DNA from: Hygrocybe punicea
Lineage: Eukaryota; Basidiomycota; Agaricomycetes; Agaricales; Hygrophoraceae
Assembly: GCA_963556145.1 (NCBI GenBank)
Contig: OY744462.1
Span: 124,001 to 188,000 of the forward strand
DNA: 64,000 nucleotides
Direction: 5' to 3'
Every line of letters begins with the position of its first letter. The stretch's first letter is position 1. Shown here in pieces: positions 22,190-34,582 of this stretch. The position numbers were made by a program, and so were the translations under genes. The notes under the pieces are model-generated. The model was not told the origin of the DNA, did no database searches, and saw nothing but the letters and a program-made list of their open reading frames with translations.

Positions 22190-23820
22190 GTCTGAGTTAG
22201 GTTCTCATGCTGGATCAACAAACGAAGACAATGTGTGGATCAACAAAACAAAGACAGCTGCAACGACGACTATGACGACAAGAGAGTGGATGGGCAACGC
22301 ATCCGCAGGGTGCAGAGGTGAGCATGCAAACATGGTCGATGGTCTCCGTGATCTTACCAGCGAATTCCTCTAGGTGCCCTCCTCCTGCCCCCCACAACCA
22401 TGCCGCTCCCAACGTCCATTGCGGGCCCTCCATGGCCATCTCGCCTCCTTCAGCTCCCCACACAGCCCTCCCGCTCCTCACACGGCCATCTTGCACCCGA
22501 CATCATCCCGCTCCCCCCGGACAGCGATGCTGCTCCCTCCAGACCATCTCCCACCATGCCATAGCCTCCCGTTTCCCCAACGGCCCTCCCACTCCCCCTA
22601 TGGTCATCTCTACCCCCCAAGGGCCACCCCACGTTGTCCCGCTCCCCAGAACGGCCATCCCACTCCCCGGTCAGCTACCCTCTATTCGGCCATCTCATTC
22701 TCCCAACAGCCCTCCTGCTCCTCACACGGCCCTCCCGCTCCCTCTGCTCCCTAAGGCCACCAACCACCCTCCCGCTCCCCAGACAACCATCTCGTTGTCC
22801 CAACAGCCCTCCCCCTCCTCACATGGCCCTCCTGCTCCCTCTGCTCCCACCATCTCCATCCCCCCCCATCTCCATCCCCCCACTCCCTCTGCTCCCCCCA
22901 GGGCCATTTCCATCCTCCCAAGGCCACCAACTACCCTCCCGCTCCCCAGACGGCCATCCCGTTCTCCCAACAGCCCTCCCGCTCCTCACACAGTCCTCCC
23001 GTTTCCCCCAACAGCCTTCCCGCTCCCTCTAGGGTCATCTCCACCCCTGGGGCCACCCCACGTTGTCCTGCTCCCCAGATGGCTATCCCACCCCCCGGAC
23101 AGCTACCCTCTACTCCCCCAGGGCCATATCCATCCCCCCAAGGCCACCAACCACCCTCTCGCTCCCTAGACGGCCATCCCGTTCTCCCAACAACAGCCCT
23201 CCCACTCCTCGCACCACCCTCCCGTTCCCTCCAACAGGTGTGTCCCTAATCTACCCGGCAGATGCCCCACGTACCCTCCCCATCCCCCCCTGCCTCTCCC
23301 GCCCTTCACATGCCTTTCCCCCACCTCAGACTCCCCCTCTCCCACACTGCCTATAGCGAACGTAGTTACAGTGTCGCGCCCTGTTTAGCACTGAGAATGT
23401 ACATATATTTGATAATACATCATGTCTACAAAAAGAACGAGCCGAAAAGAGGGAGGGGAAGAGGAGAACGCGTTGCCATCGTCAGTGGCGACGAGCGTGA
23501 GACCCTGATGCAACGGGCGGGACCCTAATGATGATGGGCGGGACCCTGACGATGGCTAAGGCCAGCGTTCCTGACGTTCCGGCCATCCTGATAAGGTTAT
23601 TGCCTGCATATAGTACTGGTATCTATATATGGTACTGGTAGCTATGATGATTCTAAGTTATTTTAGGCTTTGGGACATGATTTATGGCTGGGGAAGGGAT
23701 TTTAGCAAAGTAGAGCCTAACGATAGTGGCTGAGACTCGTGATCAGCCACTATCGTTAGGCTCTTATTGTGGGAAGGTCAGGTGCACCCAGACGTGACAT
23801 TCTATATTGTGACACATGTG
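22190..23820. repeat. Right inverted arm of composite KDZ element
   Basis: Reverse-complement counterpart of 8,240-10,305, about 0.4 kb shorter through fewer minisatellite units (22,380-23,350, C-rich on the plus strand). The inner edge comes within about 50 bases of the transposase start codon at 22,149, so this arm should hold its promoter. Confidence 0.85.
23713..23763. repeat. Subterminal perfect hairpin, right copy
   Basis: The same 21-base stem as at 8305-8355, loop GACTCGTGA. Its conservation in both arms suggests a role in the element's end recognition or expression; that is inference. Confidence 0.95.
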
Positions 23821-23823
23821 TGA

Positions 23824-24955
23824 CTGTCAAAACAACATGTCGGGTCACATGAACAAATAACTACAAGACCAAATAACTACAAGCCCATCAAACGCAGTTG
23901 AAAATTTCTTCTTACCTGACCACCACCACTGCCACCTTTATAACACTACAGGATCTTTGGCTGTTGTACCGGGCAACAACCAGAGATTCTGGAGTGTTAT
24001 TGGTATGACAGGTATATGATTTCCTTTGGATTTTCTGTTTAGTTCACAGGGCTACATTTACTGTTGCTTTTTCCAGAGTCAGGTATTGTCTTTGTCATGT
24101 TTGCATTCAGATAAGGGATTTCTGTTAGATGATTACTAACAATACTCTTTTCAAAAATTACTTTTTAGTGAATGTTGTGGTATCTCTGCATGCCCAACCA
24201 TTGGTGGTGGGTCCTCAGCAATGAGCGCTTGCCACCATGGGTCTTCAATTAGGAATTCAGGGAGGGTGAATCCACCTGAGTTCCTGGCTAAGCAACCTAC
24301 TTGTAGTGGGCCTGCTGGCATTGACAAGAATTTATTGGGTAAGTCTTATTTTCATTATTAATCCTTGTATTATTGACATTGTATCAACAGGTGATGTGTT
24401 TTACTTGTCTCAATTTCTTGTATTGTGTTTCATTTGTATTTTCATGGTTTGTTTGTTCTGTGTTTGCAAAAATTTGACATTACTTCTCTTGTCAATCAGT
24501 CTTGATCAAGAAGGAGAAGAGCTCCTTCTTCAAGATTGAGACTGAATGACTTTTCTTTGCAACTGTATTTTCTTTGTAGTGTTCTTTTCACACTTGCATG
24601 TGTGATTTCACATTGTCGTACTTTAGTGGATGTAATGTAAATCACTGTGGGCCTTTTTATCGCTGCTAACCCTAACCCTAAGTCACTGGGAGGAAGTTTG
24701 GAGGTGCACGAAGATGATATTCAGATATCTTCTCAAGATAAAAATATGTGAGTACATAGAAGAATATTACTTGATTGAACCCTGAAATTGGAGCATGTGA
24801 CCAGACAAGATAAATCTCTCAGATTGCCTATTGGCTAGGTGAAATGACCATCCACCTCTGTGAAAACCAGCTTGTGCTGGCTGAGCAAAATATTTTCTGG
24901 TAAAAACATATTCCCACAAGATGCTGTTCCATGGTAGGCCAAACACTATTAGTTG
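23824..24955 (+). other. Spacer with a possible small two-exon gene and a telomere-like motif
   Basis: A frame open from about 24,165 (SECCGISACPTIGGGSSAMS ... AGIDKNLLG) meets a good donor GTAAGTC at 24,340 and a possible acceptor CAATCAG near 24,498, followed by a short exon ending by 24,550. I do not recognise the product and would not rely on it. CTAACCCTAACCCTAA at about 24,667-24,682 matches 2.7 units of the TTAGGG telomere repeat; it is too short to mean a former chromosome end. Confidence 0.3.
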
Positions 24956-25800
24956 ACTAGCCAATGTACCTATTGCTGTTGATCAACCCATGCTAACTGG
25001 CCAGCCAATGCATCAGCCAACCCATCTCTGCTGGTCAACCACATTTCTCTGCTAGTTAGCCAACCAATGCCTGATGGCTAGGTAAAATATCCCTGCCTGT
25101 ATGCCAGCCCATGCCTGATAGGAAGCCAATATAGGCAAGAGGGTTGTCCAACCCATGCTTGATGGCAAGCACATATATGCCAGTGGGTTGGCCAACCCAT
25201 GCCCAATGACCAGCCAAAATGTGTAAGTGGGTCAGCCAACCCAGGCCTGATGGCCAGCCAAGAGAGGCTAGAGAGTCCACCAACCCAGGCTTCCTGGCCA
25301 GCCAAATATGCAAGTGGGTCGGCCAACCCATTCTAGATGGCCAGCCATTATATTCCAATGGGTCGGCCAACCCATGCCTGATGGCCAGCCAATATATCCA
25401 GTTGTGTTGGCCAACCCATGCTGGATGGCCAGCCAATATATCCAGTTGGGTCAGCCAACCCACGCTGGATGGCCAGCCAAAATATCTCTACTGGTTGGCC
25501 AACCCATGCCTGGTGGCCAGCCAATGGGTTGGCCAATCCATGCCAGATGGCCAGCCAATATATCCAGTTGGGTCAGCCAACCCATGCTGGATGGCCAGCC
25601 AATGTATTCCAATGGGTTGGCCAACCCAAATCTGGTGGCCAGCCCATATATGGCAGAGGGTCGGCCAACCCATGCCTGATGGCCAGCCAATATATTCTAA
25701 TAGGTCGGCCAACCCATGCCTAATGGCCAGCCAATATATCCAGTTGTTCAGCCAACCCATGTCTGATGGCCAACCCACTCAGGGTGGCCAGCTGTATGCC
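24956..25800. repeat. 44-bp tandem minisatellite, about 19 copies
   Basis: The unit is GGCCAACCCATGCCTGATGG plus CCAGCCAATATATCCAGTTGGGTC. Measured starts at 25,321, 25,365, 25,409, 25,453 and 25,497 give a period of 44, and one copy at 25,497-25,530 is 34 bases. Since 44 is not a multiple of three and the unit has few stops, overlapping repetitive open frames occur on both strands. They are not counted as genes. Confidence 0.92.
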
Positions 25801-27758
25801 TCAGCCAAGCCATCTGCCTTGGGCAAAGATATTGGTTGGCCGAGGTCAGCTGGCCCACTTCAAGTGGGAATTGTCCATCTTGGCTGACCCATGTTTCATG
25901 GAAAAGATATGCTGAAAGGGCTCCAATTGTAAACATGATTAGAGGTGGAATCTTATGAAATGTAATAAATTTGTTGATTTCTCCCTAACACAATTGACAT
26001 TGTTGTCATTGTCTGTTAACCATTACTTGAGCAAGATATGCTGAGATTGTTCCAGAAAATGAATGTGTACAATGAAAAATAGCATCACATCTATCATTTT
26101 CCAGAAGGATTCTGTTTTCACAATTCATACATTTAAGACAGGATGAAGTCATTGGTTCATCTGGTTTCATTATATAATGAGCTAAATCACTTATGGCAAT
26201 GCCAATTTGACCATTAGGAAATATTGCAGGTTTATCTTTATGTAATGAATGTCTGATTGTATTTCTAACTGTTTCTAAATCTGTTGTGTTATTCTTTGAT
26301 AGTTTGAATCCTAAACTCAGAATCTTTAATATTTTATTGATGCTTTTAAATATTTTTTTCCAGCTAGATGGATCTTCATTCCATATTGCCAGTAATATCA
26401 TAAAGAGTGAATCATAAGCACAGCTCCAATTTTGGACATCCCATACAAAACCTTTTAGTTCATTCGATTCAATATTGTCTGATTTTTGTCTTTTCCTTAC
26501 CATAGACGTTGAATTTGCAACTTGTTCTAATTTTCTTTTCTTATTTTTCAATATAGTGACTGTGGGATTTACATAAGCGACAGTCATTGGAACAGTTCTT
26601 TTGCAGGAACAAAGTTGTGATTTTTGTGTCATTTTTTTGAATTTTGTTTGTAGGTTTAATTAATTTCCATGGAGATATAAGAGCATTGTTTGTATTGACT
26701 TGGTCTGTGGCTTTCCTTGCAATAGTATAATGAAGGTATTTTGGAACATATGATATTCCTTTCTATTTGCTAAATCAATCAATGAGGGAATTGCGTTGAT
26801 CTCCATAGACATTGTTTGGTAGCAGCCCTTCATACCTAAGTTTGTTAATCTTATCAAGCAACTCTAATTCTCTGAATTCCTGCCTCAGATATCCAGAAGC
26901 ACCACCAGTAATTACTTTAGGATCAAAGCCTTGCACAATGATGGTTCCTGCAGTAGTTGCACTTCTAGATAAGCAAGTATAATAGGATTGGTGATTTCTA
27001 CAACTACTGAGATCAACTACATTGTTAGGACAAGTACGCCCTTGACATGCATAATCAGTCATTGCAAAATTAGGTAGTACCAACACTTATTCTCTTGACA
27101 AAGATATCACATCATCATTGGGTAATGAGCACATGGTGGAAGTGACATGTCTTGTAATCGGCACCACATTTCAGGAAGCCCTTCTATGTGTATTGTTTAT
27201 GGAGGATCCAATAATCTGACAAATAAAGTGTCCAGTACTGTTTGTTGTTCTGGACCTATTGCACTTTGCCAACCCACAACCATGCCCTCTGCTCCTTTGG
27301 TAATACAGCACTCTGTTGCATCATTGTTTCTCAGCATCACTGGCATGCCTATACATAAATCCAATCTTCCTGGTATATGATCAGAGGATGATGCATGTGG
27401 TTGGTTCCATAGTAATTTTTGGAGTGAAGGTTCCAATATCTTTGTGTGTTGAACAAGATTCAAAATCATTGACCTGTGATGAGATTGTCTTTTGTTATTG
27501 TTATTGAAACTGGTAGGGTCAGTCCATCTGTCTATTGAATAGAATGATGTGAGAGGTCTGTTATTCTCAGCAGCAAAACGTTGAACACCAAGTTCATTGA
27601 TTTTATCTTTTTGTGCATTTAATGCGGTTACAACTGATACATTCCTGAATTTCTTTTGGGCTAGTTTAGGATCATTTGGATCTTTTCCTGCAATACAAGT
27701 ACGAAGAAATGCAATATCTTCTTCAGTACATGCTTTGTATCTCATGTTTTCCAATGCT

Positions 27759-27930
27759 GGAGAACGGATCTCCAGACCTCAAGGGGAAAGGCTCAGGAGG
27801 AGCTGTGGCTGGGAGGGAGAGGCTGGAAAAACCCTGGATAGATGACTATGCTACTAACAGGAAAGGGAAAGACTATCTAAGGGTCCTCAGGGTCCTAGGG
27901 GCTCGCAGCACCTGCTGCAACGCCTGTCTC
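27759..27930. other. About 170-bp GC-rich insertion in the Helitron helicase
   Basis: On the minus strand the helicase reads ENMRQTNQLKEVVQLRQ, then GC-rich sequence with stops, then ALENMRYKACTEEDIAFLR. Short similar sequences GCGTTG and GCATTG flank the insert. It is far GC-richer than the Helitron. It has no clear inverted ends and its origin is unknown. Confidence 0.6.
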
Positions 27931-30844
27931 AGTTGGACAACTTCTTTTAACTGATTGGTTTGTCTCATATTTTCACGTAATATAACAACTGTTGTAATCT
28001 GATGCCAAAGAGCTTTGCCTATAGCAGCTTCCTGATTTGGTATAGTTTGACTGGAATTGATTTGGACACCAACAGTTTCGAAGTACAATGGAGCACCACT
28101 CATAGCTGGTGGAAGTTGGCCAAAATCTCCTGCAAATATCATATTAATGCCACCAAAGGGTTCATCATAAACACCACGTGCTTTTGCACACTGAGCACTG
28201 ATTTTATACATATCTCTGCAAGATAACATTGACACCTCATCGATGAAAATGTAATCCACACCATCAAGATTGGCACGGACTTGTGCAAGGGAACGTGATG
28301 ATCCTCCCTGATTAATTCCAAGAATGGAGTGATATGTAGATCCATTTACATGGGCAGCAGCACTACCAGTTGGTGCAAGAACCAAAAACGATGATTCTGA
28401 TTGTGTTTACCAAAGAAACTAGTCAATGCTTTGATGACTTGTGATTTTCCTGTGCCTGCCATCCCACCAAGATACATGTGTAGCTTATCAGAACTGTCAA
28501 TCAAGGTAGAGTGATTGGCAATGATATGAAATGCTCTCTTTTGGTCAGTGTTCAACTTGTAATCATCGATAGTTTTATCAATAAGATGATAATCAGCTCT
28601 GTTTGCAGGAATAAACATATGGTTGATATATGCTGCGTCCACTATCTTGACATCATCATATTGAAAATTTGACAATTTAGCTAGGGTCCCTGTGTTTGTT
28701 GGCAAATTTTTATTCCGTTCATCAATGATTTCCTTCCTTTTGGCAAGTACTGCAGCTCTCCATAATTTTCCTGATTGTGTTACATATGGTTCTATAGGTA
28801 TTAATGGTCCTATATCTGGGACACCATCAATACAATCATCAAGCCATCCTGACCTTTTTATAGTTCTTTCAGTGATTAGCATTTCATCTTTCCTCTTTTG
28901 TCCTTTATGACCAAGTGTCAAATGTATTTCTGTGTCAATATTGTCTTCATCAAGTGTATTGTTGAAGTCATCTCTATTGCATGCTATTTCAGCATTGTGT
29001 AAATCATCTAATTCATCAAGATGATTTGAACTAGCCCATGAATACTTGATATCTTCAGTATTATTCTTGTTACGTTTTGCAGAGAAGTCATCTCTTGCAT
29101 CTAGACACTCATACTGCAAGCCAAAGTATTTCATGATCTGAAGCTGTCTTTCAGAAAACTTAGAGTTTGTGAAAGCATTGTCCCATGATTGTAATTTAGG
29201 TTTGAGTTCCTTTCCACTTCTCCATGGCTTGAAAAAAGTTAACATTGTACAACAATAAGATTCTCGATCACCACAATCAGATCTTGGTAGATTGTTTGGA
29301 ATAAAATTGGGAACTATAGAAAAATCATTCCTTTTCATCTTGGCATGGTGGGTAATATATTGTGGATGATTGGGATGCAAAGCATAGTTTTTTTTCACTT
29401 TTCGTCGATTTATGAACTTCAACTTCATAAACATCATTTGTTTCATTAGGTATCCCAGTGATTTCATCATTATTCTTGTTTCCATGAGATTTTGAAATTT
29501 CATCTATTTTCATGAGCACATCATTGTCAATAATGTCACACAAACTGTCTTCACTTAAATAATCAATGTGAGTATGTTCACTCAAGGTGTCAGACAAATC
29601 ATCACAATCTTGCTCATAAAAAATCTGGTCTTGCATTACTTCTTGTCTGATCCTTTTTGTCCTTTTTTTTGTGCCTTGTTTTTTCAGTTCCACAGTGGCA
29701 AGACATATCCAGTCATATAGTGATACATTATCATACAAAGCTGGTCTGAACATGTAATCATTTACTTTAGACAATCCTATGTATGCACCATTGTTTTTAG
29801 CAATAACAACCTTCTGAGCATCACTTTCATCTTGACATATATTTGTCATTTCTTCTTCAGACCATGCACTGATAACCTCTCTAACATAAGACTGCCAAAA
29901 GAATGGCACGAATTTATGACTGGTGTAGTGATCAGGATTTCCAAGGACATATAATGAAGCCATTGGAGCACCAATCTCCATTTTGGAGGTGAGTGAATTG
30001 ACTATTTGTGTAAACAGTTTTCTGACTTTGTCTTTTCTTTTCAAGTCCCCACCAATCATTTCAGAATTTTTATCAAAAACACTCTTTTTTACCTCAAATA
30101 TGCTATAGGTCTTCAAGGACATCTTTGTAATATAATCTGTTATGTATACAACTATTGCTTTTATGGCAGTTCCAGATAATAAACTAGTAACATCAGAATT
30201 ACATCGCAACATATATGTGACTTCAGGTGTCACTGTGTTCATCCAAGACTCACTATGCTTGAGGTTAAGAGCACCAGTATTAGGTTCTACAAAAGTTTGT
30301 TGAAAGATATCTTGGAGAAATCGTCTTTTACATTCCCCTTTAGAATTAAGACAATATGGCTTCTTTTTCCCGTCTGTTATGTAAATTTAATCGCAATAAA
30401 AGATCATCTACAGTGTCTTGAAACCTTCTCCACCATGTTGATCTTTTGTTGTGATATTGACAATCAATAGAACAGTGATATGAAGGAAGGTGGATCTGGT
30501 AGAACACATGTCGGAGGTGTATATTCAGGTTTTGACATTGTCTGTTCCATTTTTTGTGATACCTCTTCTTTAGGACCTGTCATGAATTGTCCTACACACA
30601 AACTTTCCAAGTATTCCACTAATCTTTCTGAAAGTCAGAATTCTCATCCATAATTTTGTCATGTATTTCCTGAGGTGTAAGGCATCCTTTTATCCACAGC
30701 AGCATATGAAGATGCAAGGTAAGACATCCTTGTTCCTCCACCATTCTATAATAACCTGATGTGTTTCCATAAAGGCCAGGATGACATTCATTTATTCCTA
30801 ATATATGTTTGATGAACATTTCAGTAGTAAAGTGAAAGAAGCGG

Positions 30845-32213
30845 TGTTATGTGAATGTTTGTTTCACCAAGAATTACTGGAGTTGACTTTGTTCAGGTAC
30901 CTTCTTGTTGTTCGTGGGTTTCTAATATTTAAATAACCTAACAGGAAGGGGTTTGTGAGTATATATACTATATGAATCAATAGAATGTAATAGTGAGGTC
31001 TCTTCAATTAAGAATTGAGACTTTGAGTAGGGATGAATAACAATTGGGTGTGATGTACTGAAAATACTAATATTCACTACTGGAATATAAAAATATGAAC
31101 TAATGAATACTGATAACAATATTCACCAGTTAAATATGGACAGTTTTGGCTACAGGGCCTATTCAATCAAGAGTATCTCTGGGTATTATAATATCTGACT
31201 TAAATCCGAAGCTTCAAACGCACATTGGCTACTAGTTCAGGGATATCTTTAATACCTTTTGAATACTCTGTTTTGTTTAGGATGAAACCTTAACCTTAGA
31301 AGTGTATCTAGCTGACTAATGCTGACTAATGAATTGATTGAACTGAGTGAACTGGGTGAATTCTCCTTGATGACAAGGGGAACTCAAAGAATGATAGAAT
31401 AAGAGTGAACTAGACTGGATTGCAAGCACTAGCTACTACAATGAGTAACTACTAGTACTAAGAGAATGAGGGATCACACTGTGTGAACCCAACTAAGAGT
31501 GACTACTGAGTGGTGAGGGGGGAAATCCTACTGACTACTGGAATTTGGGGGCCCTATTTATACTGTTGGAGAACAATGGGGGACTGAGAACAATGGGAAA
31601 GTGAGAACAATAGGACTGAGTCATAAGAACAATGGATGGCATCAAAGAGGCTGTGAACAATGGGCTCTATCTCCATTTGGACTGTTTAGAACAATAGACT
31701 GCTCAGAACAATAGACCTTTGTCTTTATGTAAGCAGAATATCACAATCACTCTCTGATGCATCCTATCTTATCATTATCTTATCATCCTCTTGTTCACAT
31801 CTTATCTAATCATTTCCCATTATCTAGCTGAGCCGCTTTTGATCAATACAAGTAAACAAGATTTGTAATCAATCCATTACTGCTAATATAGGTAACAATG
31901 CTAGTTGGGCTTGTCTCCTTGCATGTGCAATACAGAGAAATATATAATAAATACTAATGAGTGGGGGATGTGCCTCTGTGCACCATACACAAACGGCTAG
32001 GTCTGGGCATTACTAGTGAAGCCATAATAAATGATATAAAGGTAAGCATATATGCTATTTGTGTCTGTTCACTAGCATGCGTAATGTGGAAAGGCATAGA
32101 ATGGGTACTAATGAGTGTAGGTGTGCATCCATAGTGTTGCACTTAAATATCTAAGTCCATGGTCTGATGGTAAACCCATGACATTACACCCAAAAACACT
32201 TGGGGTCATGACA
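30845..32213 (-). mobile_element. Solo LTR, 1,369 bp, inserted in the Rep domain
   Basis: It starts TGTTATG and ends CATGACA (TG...CA) and is flanked by GCGG at 30,841-30,844 and 32,214-32,217. Removing it and one GCGG rejoins the Helitron frame from NNPVSGAR to FFHFTTEMFIKHI. On the minus strand it carries a canonical TATA box, TATAAATAG (31,554-31,562), after a GGGCCC motif, which argues for minus orientation. No retroelement coding sequence is inside, so it is a solo LTR left by recombination. A 4-base duplication is slightly shorter than the usual 5. Confidence 0.85.
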
Positions 32214-34582
32214 GCGGGCCCCAGAAACTGGATTATTTGCAATTAGTTTGTAATAATCCTGGGGTAGACGTAATTTAGGATAAAACATTTCTTTGTTGTC
32301 AGCATAATATAAGCATAGTGGGTGATTGATGTCAGCAGGTGCAAAAGTGATAAACCAAGTCGGGGCACCAATATAGGATATCAGAGACCAAATCTCATTT
32401 TGCATGTATTTCTTGTTAGTAATTGAACCTTTGACCTGACCAGCTACATGATCCAAGTCTGATATGAGCCTATAACATGCTTTTTCTTCAGGGGTATCTG
32501 GTTTGACTCTATCACCTACAGACAGTCTTTTAGAGAGATCATCTAAAACAGCTGTATTGATATTCATCAAGCGATCTGCAATATCATTGAAATTATGTTT
32601 ATTAGTCAATAAATATCCTCCAGTTGTACTGTCTTTAATTGTTCCTGATTGAATGCAATCAGTGTAAAATAGGGATCAGTTTGAGATCTTTTGTCATGGT
32701 ACATCAGAAGATGCCTTTTGTGCATCATATCACTGATGCTTAAAACATCCTTGTCAATGCTGCTAATACCACCCAAGCCATATGGAAATAGGCAGGGGAA
32801 CATCATAGGATATAACTGAGGATTATTAAAGAATGATTCTGGATTTCTAGCATGGCTTATGGAAAGAACACCACCATGGTCATCTATCAAGTGCTTTGTC
32901 GCTCTAGCTATTAATGCCTTTGGACTTGTAATATCAAGGTTATTGCCAGTTACTCCACTTACCACAAAGGGACAAGGTCCATCTTCCACACCATCTTCAT
33001 CTTCATTGTCAAATGCACTAGTAGCTTCTGGTTCCTTATTTGTGTCTGCTGGTTGATATGCAACCACAACAGGGATTCCATGTTCTGGATATTGTTCTAA
33101 ATTTTCATAGGAGATGTCTAAATCATAGTAGTCTATGTGATTTAATTTAAGCCATTCTAAAGCTGCAGAAACTCGCTTTCTGTGAACCAATAAAGGTGTT
33201 TGCTCCATGTCTTCTGGAGTTGGTCTAGCAGGACCAGTAAAAATGGCTAGTACTTCATCAAGTTCTTTAACTGTTGGAGGTAATTGTTGATATATCTTTG
33301 GGGTTGGGTTTTGAAACATGATGGCATTTTCTTTCATTTTATGCATTCCAGATGACACACACACAATGCATTTATTGTGACGCACACGGGCAATCAAAAG
33401 TTGTTCAGCAAATGTTAGATTTCGAAGTTGTGCAGGAATTGTGCCTATCCAAAGGCCATTTGCTAAAGCATATTTGGGAGTTTGACCTTTGTTCAGGCTG
33501 ACCAAACATGGCTTGCATATCCATTTACATGTGTCATCTAGTACTAGACCTTTAATATCCTCTATCGGATCAGAACAATGATTTCGTTCATGTCTTGTGA
33601 TTCCCATATGTTCTCTGAATAATATTTTCAGATTGACTTTTGTTGTAGATAATAAATACATATTTTTCAATACAAACAATTGACCATATACAGCACAGCC
33701 CCCTTCTTGGAAATTTCCAGGTGATGTATCTTTACACCAGTTGCGGATTATTGTTTCCTTCAACTCAATAGAAGGTGGAGGAGGAGGAAAGGAATATTTG
33801 TCAAAATTTGCTTCCTTGTTTTGTTTTACTTCATGGTCTGGCTTATTATCACAATTTTCTTTTTGGCAAAAGTATAATTGGCTTTGTCGTTTTTCCAGAT
33901 GTGAAGATTTTGTGTTTGACCATTTTTTGTATTGCTCTGTACTTGATTTAACATCATGAATATGGAAAATAGAAACATGGGTTTTACAAGCCAAACAATT
34001 ATGCTTTGTCAATATGAAAAGTAGTTCCTGTCCATGTAACCTTTGCATCATTTTTGACAGATATATGCTATGGATTCTTGCTATTTCTACAATATCCTTC
34101 ACTGTTAATTGTGGGAGAAATTCAGATAGAGGTATTTGAGCACATATATATTCATTTTTATTTCCATATAGGACTCTAGCCATCTGTTGATCAACATGAC
34201 TCATATATTTGAATAATAAGCCAGAATCATGGTTGATATTATTGAATGGTAGCATAAATGGTTGAAGAACATCAAAGCTAAATGTTGGCAGTCGTTTACC
34301 ACCTCCAATGTAGTGATACCTATTAACAGACTTTGTATATAAACATTTAAATAAGTATCTGAATAAATTCAAACTGAAAATAGTTACATTTATGTGTAGT
34401 TTTCTATATCGCATTGCAAAATGTAGTGTGATCCACAGCAATGTTGCTTGTGATATAGCAATAGTATTACATTGAAACAAATATAATTTAAAGTCATGTC
34501 GATTCAATAAATATTGCATGAGTAATGCCTTGATAACCTGAACACGATATTGAACTGTGATTGGCTTAATAAAACAATACAA

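Larger units (their letters stand above)
8237..23823 (-). mobile_element. Composite KDZ (Kyakuja-Dileera-Zisupton) transposon with long inverted arms
   Basis: The two ends are long inverted arms (about 8,240-10,305 and about 22,190-23,820) sharing the outer motif ATGTCACGTCTGGG, a 51-base hairpin, promoter-like sequence and a G/C-rich minisatellite. Between them lie minus-strand genes: a KDZ transposase (14,100-22,149, interrupted) and two companion genes (10,514-13,756). The element spans about 15.6 kb, or about 10.8 kb without the nested insertion. I found no convincing target duplication, so the exact ends are uncertain by some tens of bases. Several nonsense lesions in the genes say that this copy is inactive. 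Confidence 0.75.
26006..34582 (-). pseudogene. Helitron Rep-helicase protein with C-terminal protease-like domain
   Basis: This protein would nick, unwind and strand-transfer the Helitron. On the minus strand: a cysteine-rich N-terminal region with a DUF6570-like block (NAIMFQNPTPKIYQQLPPTV near 33,320); the Helitron N-terminal domain (FFNNPQLYPMMFPCLFPYG near 32,800; IWSLISYIGAPTWFITFAPA near 32,370); the HUH motif TLHLHMLLWIKG near 30,700; the twin-tyrosine motif YITDYITK near 30,140; Pif1-type helicase with Walker A GMAGTGKSQ near 28,450, Walker B IFIDEVSML near 28,240 and GDFGQLPP near 28,115; PGRLDLCIGMPVMLRNND near 27,330; and a last part with NWSCAYDSLFMILLAIW near 26,420, resembling a papain-like/OTU-type C-Y-D-S-L-F site. 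Frameshifts lie near 32,620, 30,600-30,300, 29,400, 28,390 and 27,150-26,640, so it is inactive. Confidence 0.88.

Noticed and set aside
24667..24682. Interstitial telomere repeat as a chromosome fusion scar
   Set aside because: Under three units; easily random or of transposon origin.
25056..25887. Repetitive open frames up to 222 residues on both strands
   Set aside because: They follow automatically from a stop-poor 44-base tandem repeat.
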